A model generated the notes under the pieces. The model was not told where the DNA came from. It saw nothing but the letters and a program-made list of their open reading frames with translations, and ran no database searches. A DNA stretch of 37,686 nt from Candidatus Poribacteria bacterium (GTDB taxonomy: Bacteria; Poribacteria; WGA-4E; WGA-3G), in NCBI GenBank assembly GCA_003635195.1, contig PYIY01000109.1, positions 1-37,686 of the forward strand, read 5' to 3'. The stretch's first letter is position 1. Each line of letters opens with the position of its first letter. Both the position numbers and the translations under genes were made by a program. Positions 15,938 through 25,144 of this stretch are shown one piece after another.

Positions 15938-18397
15938 TTATTGCACTTTGCCAAGTAGTGCCTTGAGGTAATTTGATGGAACAACAAAATTAAGGTTTTG
16001 CGCGTCTTCATCCTTGTGAATAGCCGTTGCAATGCCTATGACTTTACCTCTACTGTTTAGCACAGCACCTCCACTGCTCCCTGGAGAAACTGCAGCAGTT
16101 ATTTGGATCCATTTATTGTTGCCTGTGCCTCGTATGCTACTGATAATACCATTTGAGACTGTCCCTTCCAAACCTTTCGGGTTACCTACAGCATAAACAG
16201 TCTCGCCAATTTCAACCTTGTCGCTATTAGCAAGGGGTAGTACTACTGAATTAGTATTACTAACTTTCAGGATAGCGAGATCGCGCTCTGGATCTGTTGC
16301 CGCAATATTTTCAACACGGTACGTTGTTTGTTTTCCAACCAGTTTTATATATGCCGCCGTAGCATTTTCAATAACGTGATAATTGGTGGCGATATAGTTT
16401 GGTCGGATGAAGAAACCGCTTCCTTCTGAGATTGTTCTGTCAAGCTTTTGTATTCCAAAGTATACTGTTGCCTTTAAAGCGTTTTGGGCAATCTCCTGTG
16501 CAGTTTGTTCAGTAATCTTGTGCTTTTGTGAGGTGTTAGTTTGTGGTGTGATCTTGTCTTCTTCTGATGTATTGTCCTCTAACTTTGTGTTTAGAAGTCC
16601 TACGTTCACATCCCATATGATAATGGTACCGTTTTCACTACCGCTAACAAGAGAACTGCCATCATCAGAAAAAATGAGGGTGGTTATGCTGGAATTGGGG
16701 ATGAAGAACCCTTCTCCTTTTCTATGTTTTTTAACAGGATCAAAAAACTGGATGGTACCGGTTGTATCTCCGGCGGTGAGATACTCATTCGAGAGCGAAT
16801 ACGATAAAGCAGTGATAGCACCTAACGGTGTATTGTAACCTGTTCCCACTTCTGTTCCCGTAAGGGCGTTCCATTGACGAATAGTCCCATTTTCTTCGCC
16901 GCTGAAAAGATGAGTGCCGTCAACGCCGAAAGTCAAGGCAGTAATTGTCCCTTGAGCTCCTTTTAGTACTTTCAATTCACGGCGGGAGGCAACATCCAAT
17001 AGGTGAATTCTGCCATCTGCACCGCCAGTTGCAAGTGTAGTTTCTGCTGGCGAAAGGGCAAGTGCAGTGATGCCGTGCGTGTTCCCTGTCAATACAGTCT
17101 GTAAACTTTCGTTGTTAATTCCTTTATTGTTTTCGAGGATCTTGAGGACATTTGATAGAAAAATCGTTCCATCTTCGCTTCCTCCGCTAACAATAATTTT
17201 GCCATCGTTTGAGAATGTGACAACTTTTGTTAATCCTGTATGTTCACTAACAAGAGAGAGCTCACTACTGGTACCAGCATCCCACAATCGGAGTTTTCCA
17301 TCTAATCCGGTACCACACGCTCGGATGCGATTATCCTGCGTATATGCTAAGGCTTTTATGCCTCCAGTATGTTCCGATATTTCAATTCGTGTCCGGGTAC
17401 CGATTGTGTCCCATAACAATATCCTCCCGTCAGGACTGGCACTGGCAAGTGTGGTGCCATCAGGAGAAAAGTCAATATCCGATACAGAGTCTTTGTGTCC
17501 CGTAAAAGTAAGATTGTGCTTCGTCGTATTTGTATCCCATAACCGTATTAGTTTATCAGCACTGCCGGTGGCAAAAGTGTTCCCATCTGGAGAAAATTTT
17601 GCCGTATATACTGAAGTGTTATGTTGAATTGGTGAATGAAGTCTTCCGCCTTCACCGACGAGACTCCATAAAAAGACATTACCATCTAAACTTGCACTCA
17701 AGAGTTCAGTCCTGTTACGTGAAAAATGCACAGTCTGAACAGAATTCGTGTGTTCTTTAAATTCGTATATTCTGTCACCCGTACCAGCGTCCCAAACTTG
17801 GATAATCTCATCGTCACTTCCACCAGCGAGCATCCGATTGTCAAACGAAAAGGCTACGGTCCGAACGGCATCCTTGTACGGTAGGATCGCGATAAGTCTC
17901 TCGTCATCGATTAAAGTGTGTGGGTCCCAAAGTCGGATTGTTTTGTCAGCACTGGCACTTGCCAACATGCTGCTGTTACCATCGGATGAAAACGTAATGG
18001 CATATATTTCACCTTTATGGCCTCTGAGGGCAGTTACAGGTTCTTTTTGCTTCTTTTTCGTGGGTTCCCATAATCTAATAGTCTCATCTTGATGTGCTGC
18101 AGCGAGAAGTTGACCATTTCGAGAATATGAAATTGCATTAGCACCATCCATGTGCTCTTCAAACCGGTTAATTTGTTTACCAGTGTGACTATCATAAATC
18201 CAGATGCCGGTGGTAGTTGCAACGGCAAGTTGACTTCCATCAGGAGAGAATTCTATGTCACGAACCCATCCTTTACCGAATCGCTCTATTGCCCCTTTTG
18301 GTAAATCTAATTCAGAGTCATCTTGAGCATACACCAGTGATAAAAGCAAATTTGATAACAGTAGATAAGCAATGGCTGATAAATAGAATTTTTTCAT
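15938..18397 (-). CDS. Exported WD40 propeller fused to an HtrA-like serine protease
   Basis: 819 aa. A signal peptide (residues 1-25, MKKFYLSAIAYLLLSNLLLS, then VYAQ) is followed by DLPKGAIERFGKGWVRDIEF, the opening shared with the WD40 array, and about 13 WD-type blades to residue 595. A polar linker (SEEDKITPQTNTSQKHKITE) leads to a trypsin-fold domain (about 625-815) of the S1C/HtrA type. The catalytic triad is complete: H674 in TNYHVIEN, D706 in PERDLAIL, and S775 in SPGSSGGAV. No PDZ domain follows. I chose ATG 18397 because AAGGAA lies nine bases upstream; the in-frame TTG at 18406 touches that site. The likely picture is an envelope or secreted protease whose propellers select substrates or place it in a complex. 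Substrate unknown. Confidence 0.9.
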   Translation of the reverse strand: MKKFYLSAIAYLLLSNLLLSLVYAQDDSELDLPKGAIERFGKGWVRDIEFSPDGSQLAVATTTGIWIYDSHTGKQINRFEEHMDGANAISYSRNGQLLAAAHQDETIRLWEPTKKKQKEPVTALRGHKGEIYAITFSSDGNSSMLASASADKTIRLWDPHTLIDDERLIAILPYKDAVRTVAFSFDNRMLAGGSDDEIIQVWDAGTGDRIYEFKEHTNSVQTVHFSRNRTELLSASLDGNVFLWSLVGEGGRLHSPIQHNTSVYTAKFSPDGNTFATGSADKLIRLWDTNTTKHNLTFTGHKDSVSDIDFSPDGTTLASASPDGRILLWDTIGTRTRIEISEHTGGIKALAYTQDNRIRACGTGLDGKLRLWDAGTSSELSLVSEHTGLTKVVTFSNDGKIIVSGGSEDGTIFLSNVLKILENNKGINNESLQTVLTGNTHGITALALSPAETTLATGGADGRIHLLDVASRRELKVLKGAQGTITALTFGVDGTHLFSGEENGTIRQWNALTGTEVGTGYNTPLGAITALSYSLSNEYLTAGDTTGTIQFFDPVKKHRKGEGFFIPNSSITTLIFSDDGSSLVSGSENGTIIIWDVNVGLLNTKLEDNTSEEDKITPQTNTSQKHKITEQTAQEIAQNALKATVYFGIQKLDRTISEGSGFFIRPNYIATNYHVIENATAAYIKLVGKQTTYRVENIAATDPERDLAILKVSNTNSVVLPLANSDKVEIGETVYAVGNPKGLEGTVSNGIISSIRGTGNNKWIQITAAVSPGSSGGAVLNSRGKVIGIATAIHKDEDAQNLNFVVPSNYLKALLGKVQ

Positions 18398-18451
18398 GTT
18401 CTTCAATTCCTTTTAAGGTTTTGGCTTGTGGGATAGCGATTCTATTTCGTG

Positions 18452-18480
18452 ATTTTAACACACAATCACTCTTCGGACAA
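18452..18480 (-). promoter_or_regulatory. Promoter of the WD40-protease gene
   Basis: On the minus strand: TTGTCC (18480-18475), 17 bp, TAAAAT (18457-18452). The start of transcription would be about 45 bp upstream of the ATG at 18397. Confidence 0.5.
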
Positions 18481-18568
18481 GTCTTTACGGATGTTCTTGA
18501 AATGTTATAGCAAATTCCGAAAATATGTGGGCACGCCGCGATAGGGGCACCCTACGACAGGAAGCCTG

Positions 18569-18593
18569 TAGGGGTTGGGTAACCCAACCCCTA
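18569..18593. repeat. Long near-perfect palindrome (12-bp arms)
   Basis: TAGGGGTTGGGT and ACCCAACCCCTA surround a single A. In RNA this would be a 10-11 bp stem with a tiny loop. It lies 63 bp beyond the stop codon of the TPR operon and could end that transcript, but it has no T-tract. Its appearance is that of a dispersed intergenic hairpin repeat. Confidence 0.6.
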
Positions 18594-18655
18594 TGGTTCC
18601 CTCGGCATATGAAAATAATTACGTGCTCTATTATAAATGCGGGTTTAAGTCCAAA

Positions 18656-20647
18656 TTAGTCCGCTATATAATCAATAAGTCTGTTTGCTGGCTCATAATT
18701 TGGATCAATTCTTAAGGCAGCATTAGCAGCACTCCTGGCCTCTTCAAATCTACCAAGCCTTAGGTAAGCGAGGCTAAGATTGAAATGAGCCTCCTTAAAG
18801 TGCTGGTCAATGCTTATTGCTTGTTTTAGACTTTTTATCGCCGCAGTGTACTCTTTCCTTTTAATATAAATTACACCTAAGTGACAATGTACTTCTTTAA
18901 ACCGTTTCTCAATATTAATAGCATTTTTGAATGCCTCAATTGCTTTGTCGTACTGTTCTTCGTCAAAGAATATCCAACCGCGTCCGTAATACGTCTCCTT
19001 TATCTCTGATAAGAGTTCATGTGCACGCTGATAATTTGGATCAACCTTTAGGGCTTGTCTCGCTTTCTCTGTTGCTTTCTTAAGCTCACCTCGTCCAAAG
19101 TGTATGTACCCTTGGTCAGCATGACGTTCTTTGGTTGGTAGTGGTTTAGGAGCTGGTGTTGAAACTGGATCCGACTCTGGAGGCGGTTTTAAATTTTGAA
19201 TAGCAATCTCTTTAAGTTCCCGCATACGACTGAGCCACCCGCGCACCCTAACATCATAATTATTAGTATATTTGGTAACGGCTTCGTCAACTGTGCTGAT
19301 TACCAATTCCCATTTGGATCTATAACCAGGTGTTCGCGCCCAATCAGAGTACGCCAAAACCAATCCATAATACGCTTCAATTGTATGTGAATTCTCGTTA
19401 TAATCACTGATAAGTCTCTTGAAGGCATTAACTGATTTACTAAATAAAATTGGGTTGGTGAGTCCGCCTTTGTGGTAACAGTAGCCAGCCCAATAGATTG
19501 CTTTCGAGATATTTTCAGAGGAAAGATTGCTGTTAGTCAGTTTTTCATATAGTTTAGCCGCTTCTAAGTACTCACCTTTCTTTCGTAAACGTATCGCTTG
19601 AATAAAGAATTGTGCATCTCCGCCATCGTCCGGTGTGCTTCCATCATTAGCATATACTGGGACAAGATAGGTGAGTTGATATTTCTTATAAATTTCTATT
19701 TTTCGATTCCCGTCGTTTGTTGTGTACATTGCTTCTTCGTAGTGTTCTCGCGCTTTCACATAATCCTCTACTTCAAGATAGATTTCTGCTATCCCGATAT
19801 AGGCATCTGTTACATATTGATAGTTTTCTGGGAATTGTGTGATGAGGTCCGTGTAACCTTGAATTGCATCGTGAAGCTTCCCCTGCTCTGTTAAATGTAA
19901 AGCCTCATTGTACATTACCTCGGCTTGAAGTTCCGGTTCTGACTTGGGAGGAGTAGGTTCCAATTCGTCAGATAGCTCAGAGCGCATTTCATCCTCAGCC
20001 ACTTGTTTCTGTTTCGGTTCAACTTTAACTAACTGTTCTATCTTTGCAATGCGACGTTCTCCTTCTACCTTAAATTCGGAATTTGGAAATTCATCAATAA
20101 GTTCTTGAAAGATAGATTTTGCTTTTTCATAGTTTCGCTGTTGATAGTTGATGTTTCCAATAGTGTACAATGCTTTCGCTATCCTATGACTGTTTGGAAA
20201 CTTTTCTATCAACCAAGCAAATTTGGCTTTTGCCTGTTCAAAGTCCTCAATTTTGTAGAGAATTTCAGCCCATAGATAGGTTAATTCCTCTTGATGTTTA
20301 CGGACATAGGCGTTCGACCAGACTTTTGTGATATACGCAAGTGCATTGTGATAATAATTAACATCCTGTGTTTCTCCAGCGAGTTCGTAGTAGCACAACG
20401 CGATTTTAAGATGGACAAGGGTAGCGAAATCCGCATCAATATGCCTCGTTTTTGCTCCGAGTTTGTTTGATTCTTTTAGTGAAGCTTCATATTTCTCAAT
20501 GGCATTCTCATAGTCTGAACGTTCGTACAACGCCTCAGCATTTTCAAAAAGCCTCTCTACCTTTTTGGCGTTCCCTAATACGAGTGGTGATAAGAGGGCA
20601 AGTAGCAAAGCAACTCCGCCGATGATACCCCATATTCTCTCGTTCAT
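18656..20647 (-). CDS. Membrane-anchored TPR protein, second gene of a TPR operon
   Basis: 663 aa. Residues 6-26 form a hydrophobic segment (IWGIIGGVALLLALLSPLVL), a signal anchor or uncleaved signal peptide. The remainder is helical repeat. The first TPR units (about 30-220) resemble the BamD/YbgF type, with phrases such as FAWLIEKFPNSHRIAKALY and FQELIDEFPNSEFKVEGERR, 36-37 residues apart. After a charged linker more TPRs follow (240-320, then 380-480), and the last block (about 520-655) has classic 34-residue units (EAFKNAINIEKRFKEVHCHLGVIY). Low-complexity proline linkers separate the blocks. Its ATG overlaps the stop of the gene upstream (TAATG), so translation is coupled. TPR arrays bind other proteins; the combination with its partner gene suggests a scaffold at the inner membrane facing out. 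Partners unknown. Confidence 0.85.
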   Translation of the reverse strand: MNERIWGIIGGVALLLALLSPLVLGNAKKVERLFENAEALYERSDYENAIEKYEASLKESNKLGAKTRHIDADFATLVHLKIALCYYELAGETQDVNYYHNALAYITKVWSNAYVRKHQEELTYLWAEILYKIEDFEQAKAKFAWLIEKFPNSHRIAKALYTIGNINYQQRNYEKAKSIFQELIDEFPNSEFKVEGERRIAKIEQLVKVEPKQKQVAEDEMRSELSDELEPTPPKSEPELQAEVMYNEALHLTEQGKLHDAIQGYTDLITQFPENYQYVTDAYIGIAEIYLEVEDYVKAREHYEEAMYTTNDGNRKIEIYKKYQLTYLVPVYANDGSTPDDGGDAQFFIQAIRLRKKGEYLEAAKLYEKLTNSNLSSENISKAIYWAGYCYHKGGLTNPILFSKSVNAFKRLISDYNENSHTIEAYYGLVLAYSDWARTPGYRSKWELVISTVDEAVTKYTNNYDVRVRGWLSRMRELKEIAIQNLKPPPESDPVSTPAPKPLPTKERHADQGYIHFGRGELKKATEKARQALKVDPNYQRAHELLSEIKETYYGRGWIFFDEEQYDKAIEAFKNAINIEKRFKEVHCHLGVIYIKRKEYTAAIKSLKQAISIDQHFKEAHFNLSLAYLRLGRFEEARSAANAALRIDPNYEPANRLIDYIAD

Positions 20648-22857
20648 TATCTTCTCCTTGGCGGTATTGGATCTGGTGTATTTGGTATAATCTTAAAAGA
20701 GAAGTCTTTAGTCCCGAGAAGTTCCATCTTTCCGAAGGATCCAGCTTTCCCAAATAGTTGCAATTGTAATTGTTGACTTCTCCCTTTCACATTTTTATCG
20801 GCTGTTATTGGGATGCGAATAATCTTTTCGCTATTTCCGGCTAATTTTGAAATCGGATTAGGTGTTTTAATTCGCAGTCCAGCTATAAACGATGGATCAA
20901 ATCTTATTTCAACATTTTTCGCTGTGCCGCCTGTGTTAGTAAAAGTCAGTCTGATATTTCCTGTCTCGCCCGCGTCGAGGAAACCGTTTCTTGAAGGCTC
21001 CTCCAAAGATGCAGTTATTGAAAGACTTGGAGGTGCTGGCCGGAATGGTACTGGAATTATACCAAACCTAATAGCAACAAAGACTGCCACTGCAACAATG
21101 CCTAAAATAGCCACATAGGACAAAACTTTCTTCCGTATTTTCCGGTTTTTCTCTATGTTTCTGGCGAATGCGATCACCTGAATCAATTCGCGCGCCTTCT
21201 GATGGTTCGGATTAAGCGTTAACGCTGTCTCCGCTGCAGTTTTAGCATCGTCAAACGCCCCTATCTCAAGATAAGCCTGACCTAAACCGTAGTGCGCTTC
21301 CATCGAATTTGCATCCGCCTTTATGACCCGCTTGAACGCGGCCGCAGCCTGATCGTACTGCCTACTGTTAAGAAAAACAAGTCCACGTTCTAAGTCTTGC
21401 TTAGTATCGGGTGGGTCTGTAGGTGTTGTACCCGTTTGCTGTGTCGGTTCAGGTTGGCTGGGGGTTGGACGCGCTTGTTTGATGTGGTCTAAAAGTTGAT
21501 GTGCGGGTTGAGAATCGGCATCAATCTTTAATGCGGCTTTCGCTGCGTTTTCTGCGTTATCAAGTTGTCCTATTTCAAGATAGATAGTGCCTAAACTTAC
21601 ATGTGCTGCTACGAAATCAGGGTCTATATCAATCGCCTTTTGGAATTCGGCAATCGCTTCAGCGTGCATTTTTGAATCCAAATAAGCAGCACCGAGTTCA
21701 TGATGCATCTGCTGTCTTGACTTTGTATCCGGTTGTGGGTCTGTAGTTTGTGCTGGCTCTGATGGTGTGGTATCTTCTGTTTCCGTAGGCGTATAACTCG
21801 GATCAATGGCTTCCAGAAGCGAGCGCGCTGGTTGATAATTGGCATCTATTTTTAACGCTTCTCTCGCGGTTTCTCTCGCTTTTCCAAGTTCCTGCTGTCC
21901 AAGGTAAGCGAGTGCAAGCGCGTGGTGCGCCGCTTTATGGTTTGGATCGAGGGCTACCGTTTTTTCAAGCGATGAAACGGCACGTGGGTACGCCTCCATC
22001 TTGAGATAAGCCAACCCAAGATTGTAGTGTGCAGTCGCGAAATCGGAATCGAGGGTGATGGCGTTTTGGAAGGCGGTAACGGCTTCACTATAGCGTTCAT
22101 CATTCAGATGGGTGATGCCTTTATTGTAATGCGCCTGTTTAATCGTATCTGCGAATTCGTGTGCCCGTTGATAGTTGGGGTCAAGTCTTAGCGTCTCTGT
22201 AATAGCATTTGTCGCTGCTTCCAAATTGCCCGATTCTCGGTAGGCGCGTGCAAGGTTATAGTGCGCACGCTTGAGATGCGGGGCAATAGCGATGGCGCGT
22301 TCAAGATGTGGTATCGCTTGGTCGTATGTTCCCTGCTCCACGTAAGCATAGCCGAGGTTATAGTGTGCATCAACGAGATCAGCATCTTGTGCGATCGCGT
22401 GTTGTAACGCCTCAATTGCCTGTTGGTATGCCTGCATGCCGATGTGGGCAGCACCCAGATGGACGTAGATATGTGTATTTTCGGGGTGGGAGTCCTGTGA
22501 GTTATTGTCTAAATCTGCGGCAAGTGCTATGGCTTTCTGGAATGCTGCGACGGCTTCCGTGTAACGTTTTTCATCTAAGTGTGCTTTGCCTCTGTCGTGG
22601 TATGCTTCGATGATAGTGCCGTACAGTAGCAACGCCGGTTGATAATTAGCATCAAGTTTTAATGCCGCTGCGACCGCTGTGCCTGCATTTTCGAGTTCAT
22701 TCTGTTCGAGGTACGCGCGACAGAGTGCGGAGTGCGCGCCGATAAAATTTGGATCCAGTTTTACGGCTGCCTCGAACTCAGGAACGGCTCTACTGTATTG
22801 TCCTGCTTCCAGATAAGCGATGCCGAGGTTGTAGTGTGCTTCTTTTATAGCGTTCAT
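20647..22857 (-). CDS. TPR protein with one membrane segment and an Ig-like C-terminal domain
   Basis: 736 aa. There is no signal peptide; the chain begins with TPR units at once (AHYNLGIAYLEAGQYSRAVPEFEAAV). About a dozen TPRs run to residue 570, broken by two linkers rich in T, P, Q and E (near PSEPAQTTDPQPDTKS and PSQPEPTQQTGTTP). One membrane helix follows (about 578-598, VLSYVAILGIVAVAVFVAI), after a basic stretch (RNIEKNRKIRKK) that by the positive-inside rule puts the TPRs in the cytoplasm. The C-terminal part (about 610-725) has the look of a CARDB/NPCBM-associated Ig-like domain: DAGETGNIRLTFTNTGGTAKNVEI is the usual motif. Weak ribosome site before ATG 22857. The stop codon overlaps the next start. 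The protein would link cytoplasmic partners to something outside. Confidence 0.85.
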   Translation of the reverse strand: MNAIKEAHYNLGIAYLEAGQYSRAVPEFEAAVKLDPNFIGAHSALCRAYLEQNELENAGTAVAAALKLDANYQPALLLYGTIIEAYHDRGKAHLDEKRYTEAVAAFQKAIALAADLDNNSQDSHPENTHIYVHLGAAHIGMQAYQQAIEALQHAIAQDADLVDAHYNLGYAYVEQGTYDQAIPHLERAIAIAPHLKRAHYNLARAYRESGNLEAATNAITETLRLDPNYQRAHEFADTIKQAHYNKGITHLNDERYSEAVTAFQNAITLDSDFATAHYNLGLAYLKMEAYPRAVSSLEKTVALDPNHKAAHHALALAYLGQQELGKARETAREALKIDANYQPARSLLEAIDPSYTPTETEDTTPSEPAQTTDPQPDTKSRQQMHHELGAAYLDSKMHAEAIAEFQKAIDIDPDFVAAHVSLGTIYLEIGQLDNAENAAKAALKIDADSQPAHQLLDHIKQARPTPSQPEPTQQTGTTPTDPPDTKQDLERGLVFLNSRQYDQAAAAFKRVIKADANSMEAHYGLGQAYLEIGAFDDAKTAAETALTLNPNHQKARELIQVIAFARNIEKNRKIRKKVLSYVAILGIVAVAVFVAIRFGIIPVPFRPAPPSLSITASLEEPSRNGFLDAGETGNIRLTFTNTGGTAKNVEIRFDPSFIAGLRIKTPNPISKLAGNSEKIIRIPITADKNVKGRSQQLQLQLFGKAGSFGKMELLGTKDFSFKIIPNTPDPIPPRRR

Positions 22858-22901
22858 TTTGCTTCGTTAAAAGAACATCAGATGCTTTTAATTTGAGTGT
22901 T

Positions 22902-22930
22902 ATTTTACCAGATATACCTTAATCAGGCAA
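22902..22930 (-). promoter_or_regulatory. Promoter of the TPR operon
   Basis: Minus strand: TTGCCT (22930-22925), 17 bp, TAAAAT (22907-22902), about 45 bp before the ATG at 22857. It is back to back with the plus-strand promoter at 22940-22968, with only nine bases between the two -35 boxes. Confidence 0.55.
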
Positions 22931-22939
22931 GCAAAATTC

Positions 22940-22968
22940 TTGAGTGTGTTTCAATTCTGAGATATAAT
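22940..22968 (+). promoter_or_regulatory. Promoter of the DUF6785-type gene
   Basis: TTGAGT (22940-22945), 17 bp, TATAAT (22963-22968). Transcription would begin near 22975, leaving a leader of about 58 nt. Confidence 0.55.
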
Positions 22969-23032
22969 AGTACGGTGAATTTATGGGTAAAACGATAAGC
23001 ATTCTGATCACCAAACCTGACTGGAATTATCC

Positions 23033-24943
23033 ATGCTGCAACACGCGCCTGCCCTTTCTACGCCTTCGCCTCACCGGAAGATCCGTTGTCGGATTATTTG
23101 GCTCGGACTCGCGCTGATTCCCTTCAATAACTATTGGGTCTTCGCATCGCTCCGTTGGGATCAAGGTTTCCCGACGACGATGTCCCTCTTTTTCAACACG
23201 ATCTTCGCGCTCGTTGTGCTGATAGCCCTCAACACGCTGCTTCACAGATTTACACCGCGCGCTGCACTCACCAGAGGGGAATTGCTGACCCTTTACACGA
23301 TGTTATCCGTCGCCTCCGCTATCTGTGGACACGACTTGTTTGAGGTTATCATTACAAATATCGCTACGGTTGGGTGGTTGGCAACAGAAGAAAACGAGTG
23401 GGGTACACTCTTCCACCGCTATCTCCCGGACTGGCTTGCCTTGACGGATAAAAGTAAGTTAACCGTCTATTTCACAGGTGAATCTACGCTGTATCTACGT
23501 CCGCACCTCGAGTTATGGTGGCAACCTGTGCTGGCATGGAGCGGGTTTATTATTGTTCTGCTTTTCACGACGTTTTGTATCAACGTTATTCTCCGGCAGC
23601 AGTGGATTGAAATTGAGCGACTCAGTTATCCGATTATTGAGTTGCCGTATCAGATGACGACAGCGCGCTTCTTCCGATCAAAGCCGTTGTGGATAGGTAT
23701 AGTCCTCGCGGGTGGGATAGACGTGATTAACGGCTTGCATTTTCTGTTTCCCAATTTTCCGGGACTCGGCGGTGAATTCTACGATCTGCGTCCGCTGTTC
23801 ACAACGAAACCGTGGAACGCGATTGGCTGGACACCAATAGTCTTTTTCCCTTTCGTTATCGGGATGGCGTACTTTATCCCGCTTGATCTCTCCTTCACAT
23901 TCTGGTTTTTCTACATCTTCTGGAAATTTGAGATGATCTTCGGTAGCATTGCTGGCTTACAGCGGATTCCGGGATTTCCATTTATCTTTGATCAATCGTT
24001 TGGGGTCTGTGTCGGTGTGTTACTAATGATGTTGTGGAGTGCACGGAACCATCTGTGTGATGTTCTCAGGCAGGCGTGGCGTGCAAACGGAAAAGTGAAG
24101 TCAAACGAACCGATGTCCTATCGCGCTGCAGTGTTAGGGCTGGTCAGTGGGTTTCTGCTACTAACCGCTTTCTGGTGGGTCGCAGGCATGTCGTTCTGGG
24201 TGGCAGTCCTGGTGCTTGCGATCCATCTGACCACCGTGACAGTCATTACCCGCGTTCGTGCCGAACTGGCCCCCCCGATTCACGATCTACGGTCTATGGG
24301 ACCTGATGTCTTACTCCCCAAAATGTTCGGGATGCGTCGGCTTGGCGGGCAGAACCTTGCGCTGTTTTCACTTGTGTTCTGTTTCAATCGTGCCTACCGA
24401 GGCAATACCATGCCGCATCAATTAGAGGGCTTGAAATTGGCGGAACGATCGCGCAGCTCTTCGCGACGGATGGCTGTCGCGATGCTTCTCGCAATGGTCC
24501 TTAGCCCTTTCGCTGCTTTTTGGGGCGCGCTGCATATCGGTTATGAGCATGGAGCGATTGAAGTCTGGTCAGGCTCTGTGTTTAACCGCACGCAGAGTTG
24601 GTTAACGAATCCGATGCCTGTGAACATCCCATCGTTGATTGCTATGGTTTTCGGGCTGCTGTTTGCGTTCTGCCTCACGTTGGTTCGACTCCGTTTTTTC
24701 TGGTGGCCCCTGTACCCGATCGGGTATGCGATCTCCGGTACTTGGGCGGTGAATTTTTTCTGGTTTTCGGTTTTCATCAGTTATTTTATCAAGTTAGCGA
24801 TTTTACGTTTCGGTGGTGTGCGGACATTTCGGCGTGCTGCGCCGTTCTTTTTGGGACTGATTTTAGGCGAATTTCTTGTCGGCAGTGTCTGGGGACTTCT
24901 CGGTATCTTCCTGCAAATGCCGATGTATCGATTTATTTGGTAG
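23033..24943 (+). CDS. Multi-pass membrane protein, DUF6785/DUF6784 type
   Basis: 636 aa, very rich in W and F, with about 12-14 hydrophobic segments spread over the whole length (for example VVLIALNTLLHRF, LAWSGFIIVLLFTTFCINVI, VSGFLLLTAFWWVAGMSFWV, IAMVFGLLFAFCLTLVRLRF). The N-terminal region with IPFNNYWVF, LTRGELLTLYTMLSVASAICGHD and WIEIERLSYPIIELPYQM is what I recognise from the DUF6785 family, with a DUF6784-like C-terminal part; these are uncharacterised membrane proteins frequent in Planctomycetes-type and poribacterial genomes. They may be transporters, but no substrate is known and no ATPase or binding protein is adjacent. The charged loop ELAPPIHDLRSMGPDVLLP is probably cytoplasmic and conserved. 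Start at 23033 is the first ATG in frame, with only a weak ribosome site (GGAAT). It is divergent from the TPR operon. Confidence 0.8.
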   Translation: MLQHAPALSTPSPHRKIRCRIIWLGLALIPFNNYWVFASLRWDQGFPTTMSLFFNTIFALVVLIALNTLLHRFTPRAALTRGELLTLYTMLSVASAICGHDLFEVIITNIATVGWLATEENEWGTLFHRYLPDWLALTDKSKLTVYFTGESTLYLRPHLELWWQPVLAWSGFIIVLLFTTFCINVILRQQWIEIERLSYPIIELPYQMTTARFFRSKPLWIGIVLAGGIDVINGLHFLFPNFPGLGGEFYDLRPLFTTKPWNAIGWTPIVFFPFVIGMAYFIPLDLSFTFWFFYIFWKFEMIFGSIAGLQRIPGFPFIFDQSFGVCVGVLLMMLWSARNHLCDVLRQAWRANGKVKSNEPMSYRAAVLGLVSGFLLLTAFWWVAGMSFWVAVLVLAIHLTTVTVITRVRAELAPPIHDLRSMGPDVLLPKMFGMRRLGGQNLALFSLVFCFNRAYRGNTMPHQLEGLKLAERSRSSSRRMAVAMLLAMVLSPFAAFWGALHIGYEHGAIEVWSGSVFNRTQSWLTNPMPVNIPSLIAMVFGLLFAFCLTLVRLRFFWWPLYPIGYAISGTWAVNFFWFSVFISYFIKLAILRFGGVRTFRRAAPFFLGLILGEFLVGSVWGLLGIFLQMPMYRFIW

Positions 24944-24947
24944 ATTA

Positions 24948-25116
24948 GTTGTCAGTTATCAGTACCCAGTTATCAGTTACCTTTGATCATGTCTCTTATC
25001 ACAGTGATCACATAATCACGGAAATCAAACTCCAGAATTCAACGGCAAGGGTGGAGCGTGACTGAGTATTGACAGCTGAAAACCGACGCAGTTGCTGTAC
25101 TGATGACTGATAACTG
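24948..25116. repeat. Inverted-repeat bounded intergenic block (CAGTTATCAGT / ACTGATAACTG)
   Basis: CAGTTATCAGT occurs twice in tandem (24953-24963, 24967-24977) and its perfect complement ACTGATAACTG is at 25106-25116. Between them are TGATCA and GTGATCAC palindromes and an AAAACCGACGC segment shared with 12173-12220. It has no ORF and looks like a small dispersed element. It fills most of the gap between the DUF6785-type gene and the tyrA promoter. Confidence 0.55.
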
Positions 25117-25144
25117 AATGCCTCTGGCAATGGATATTTTTCGC

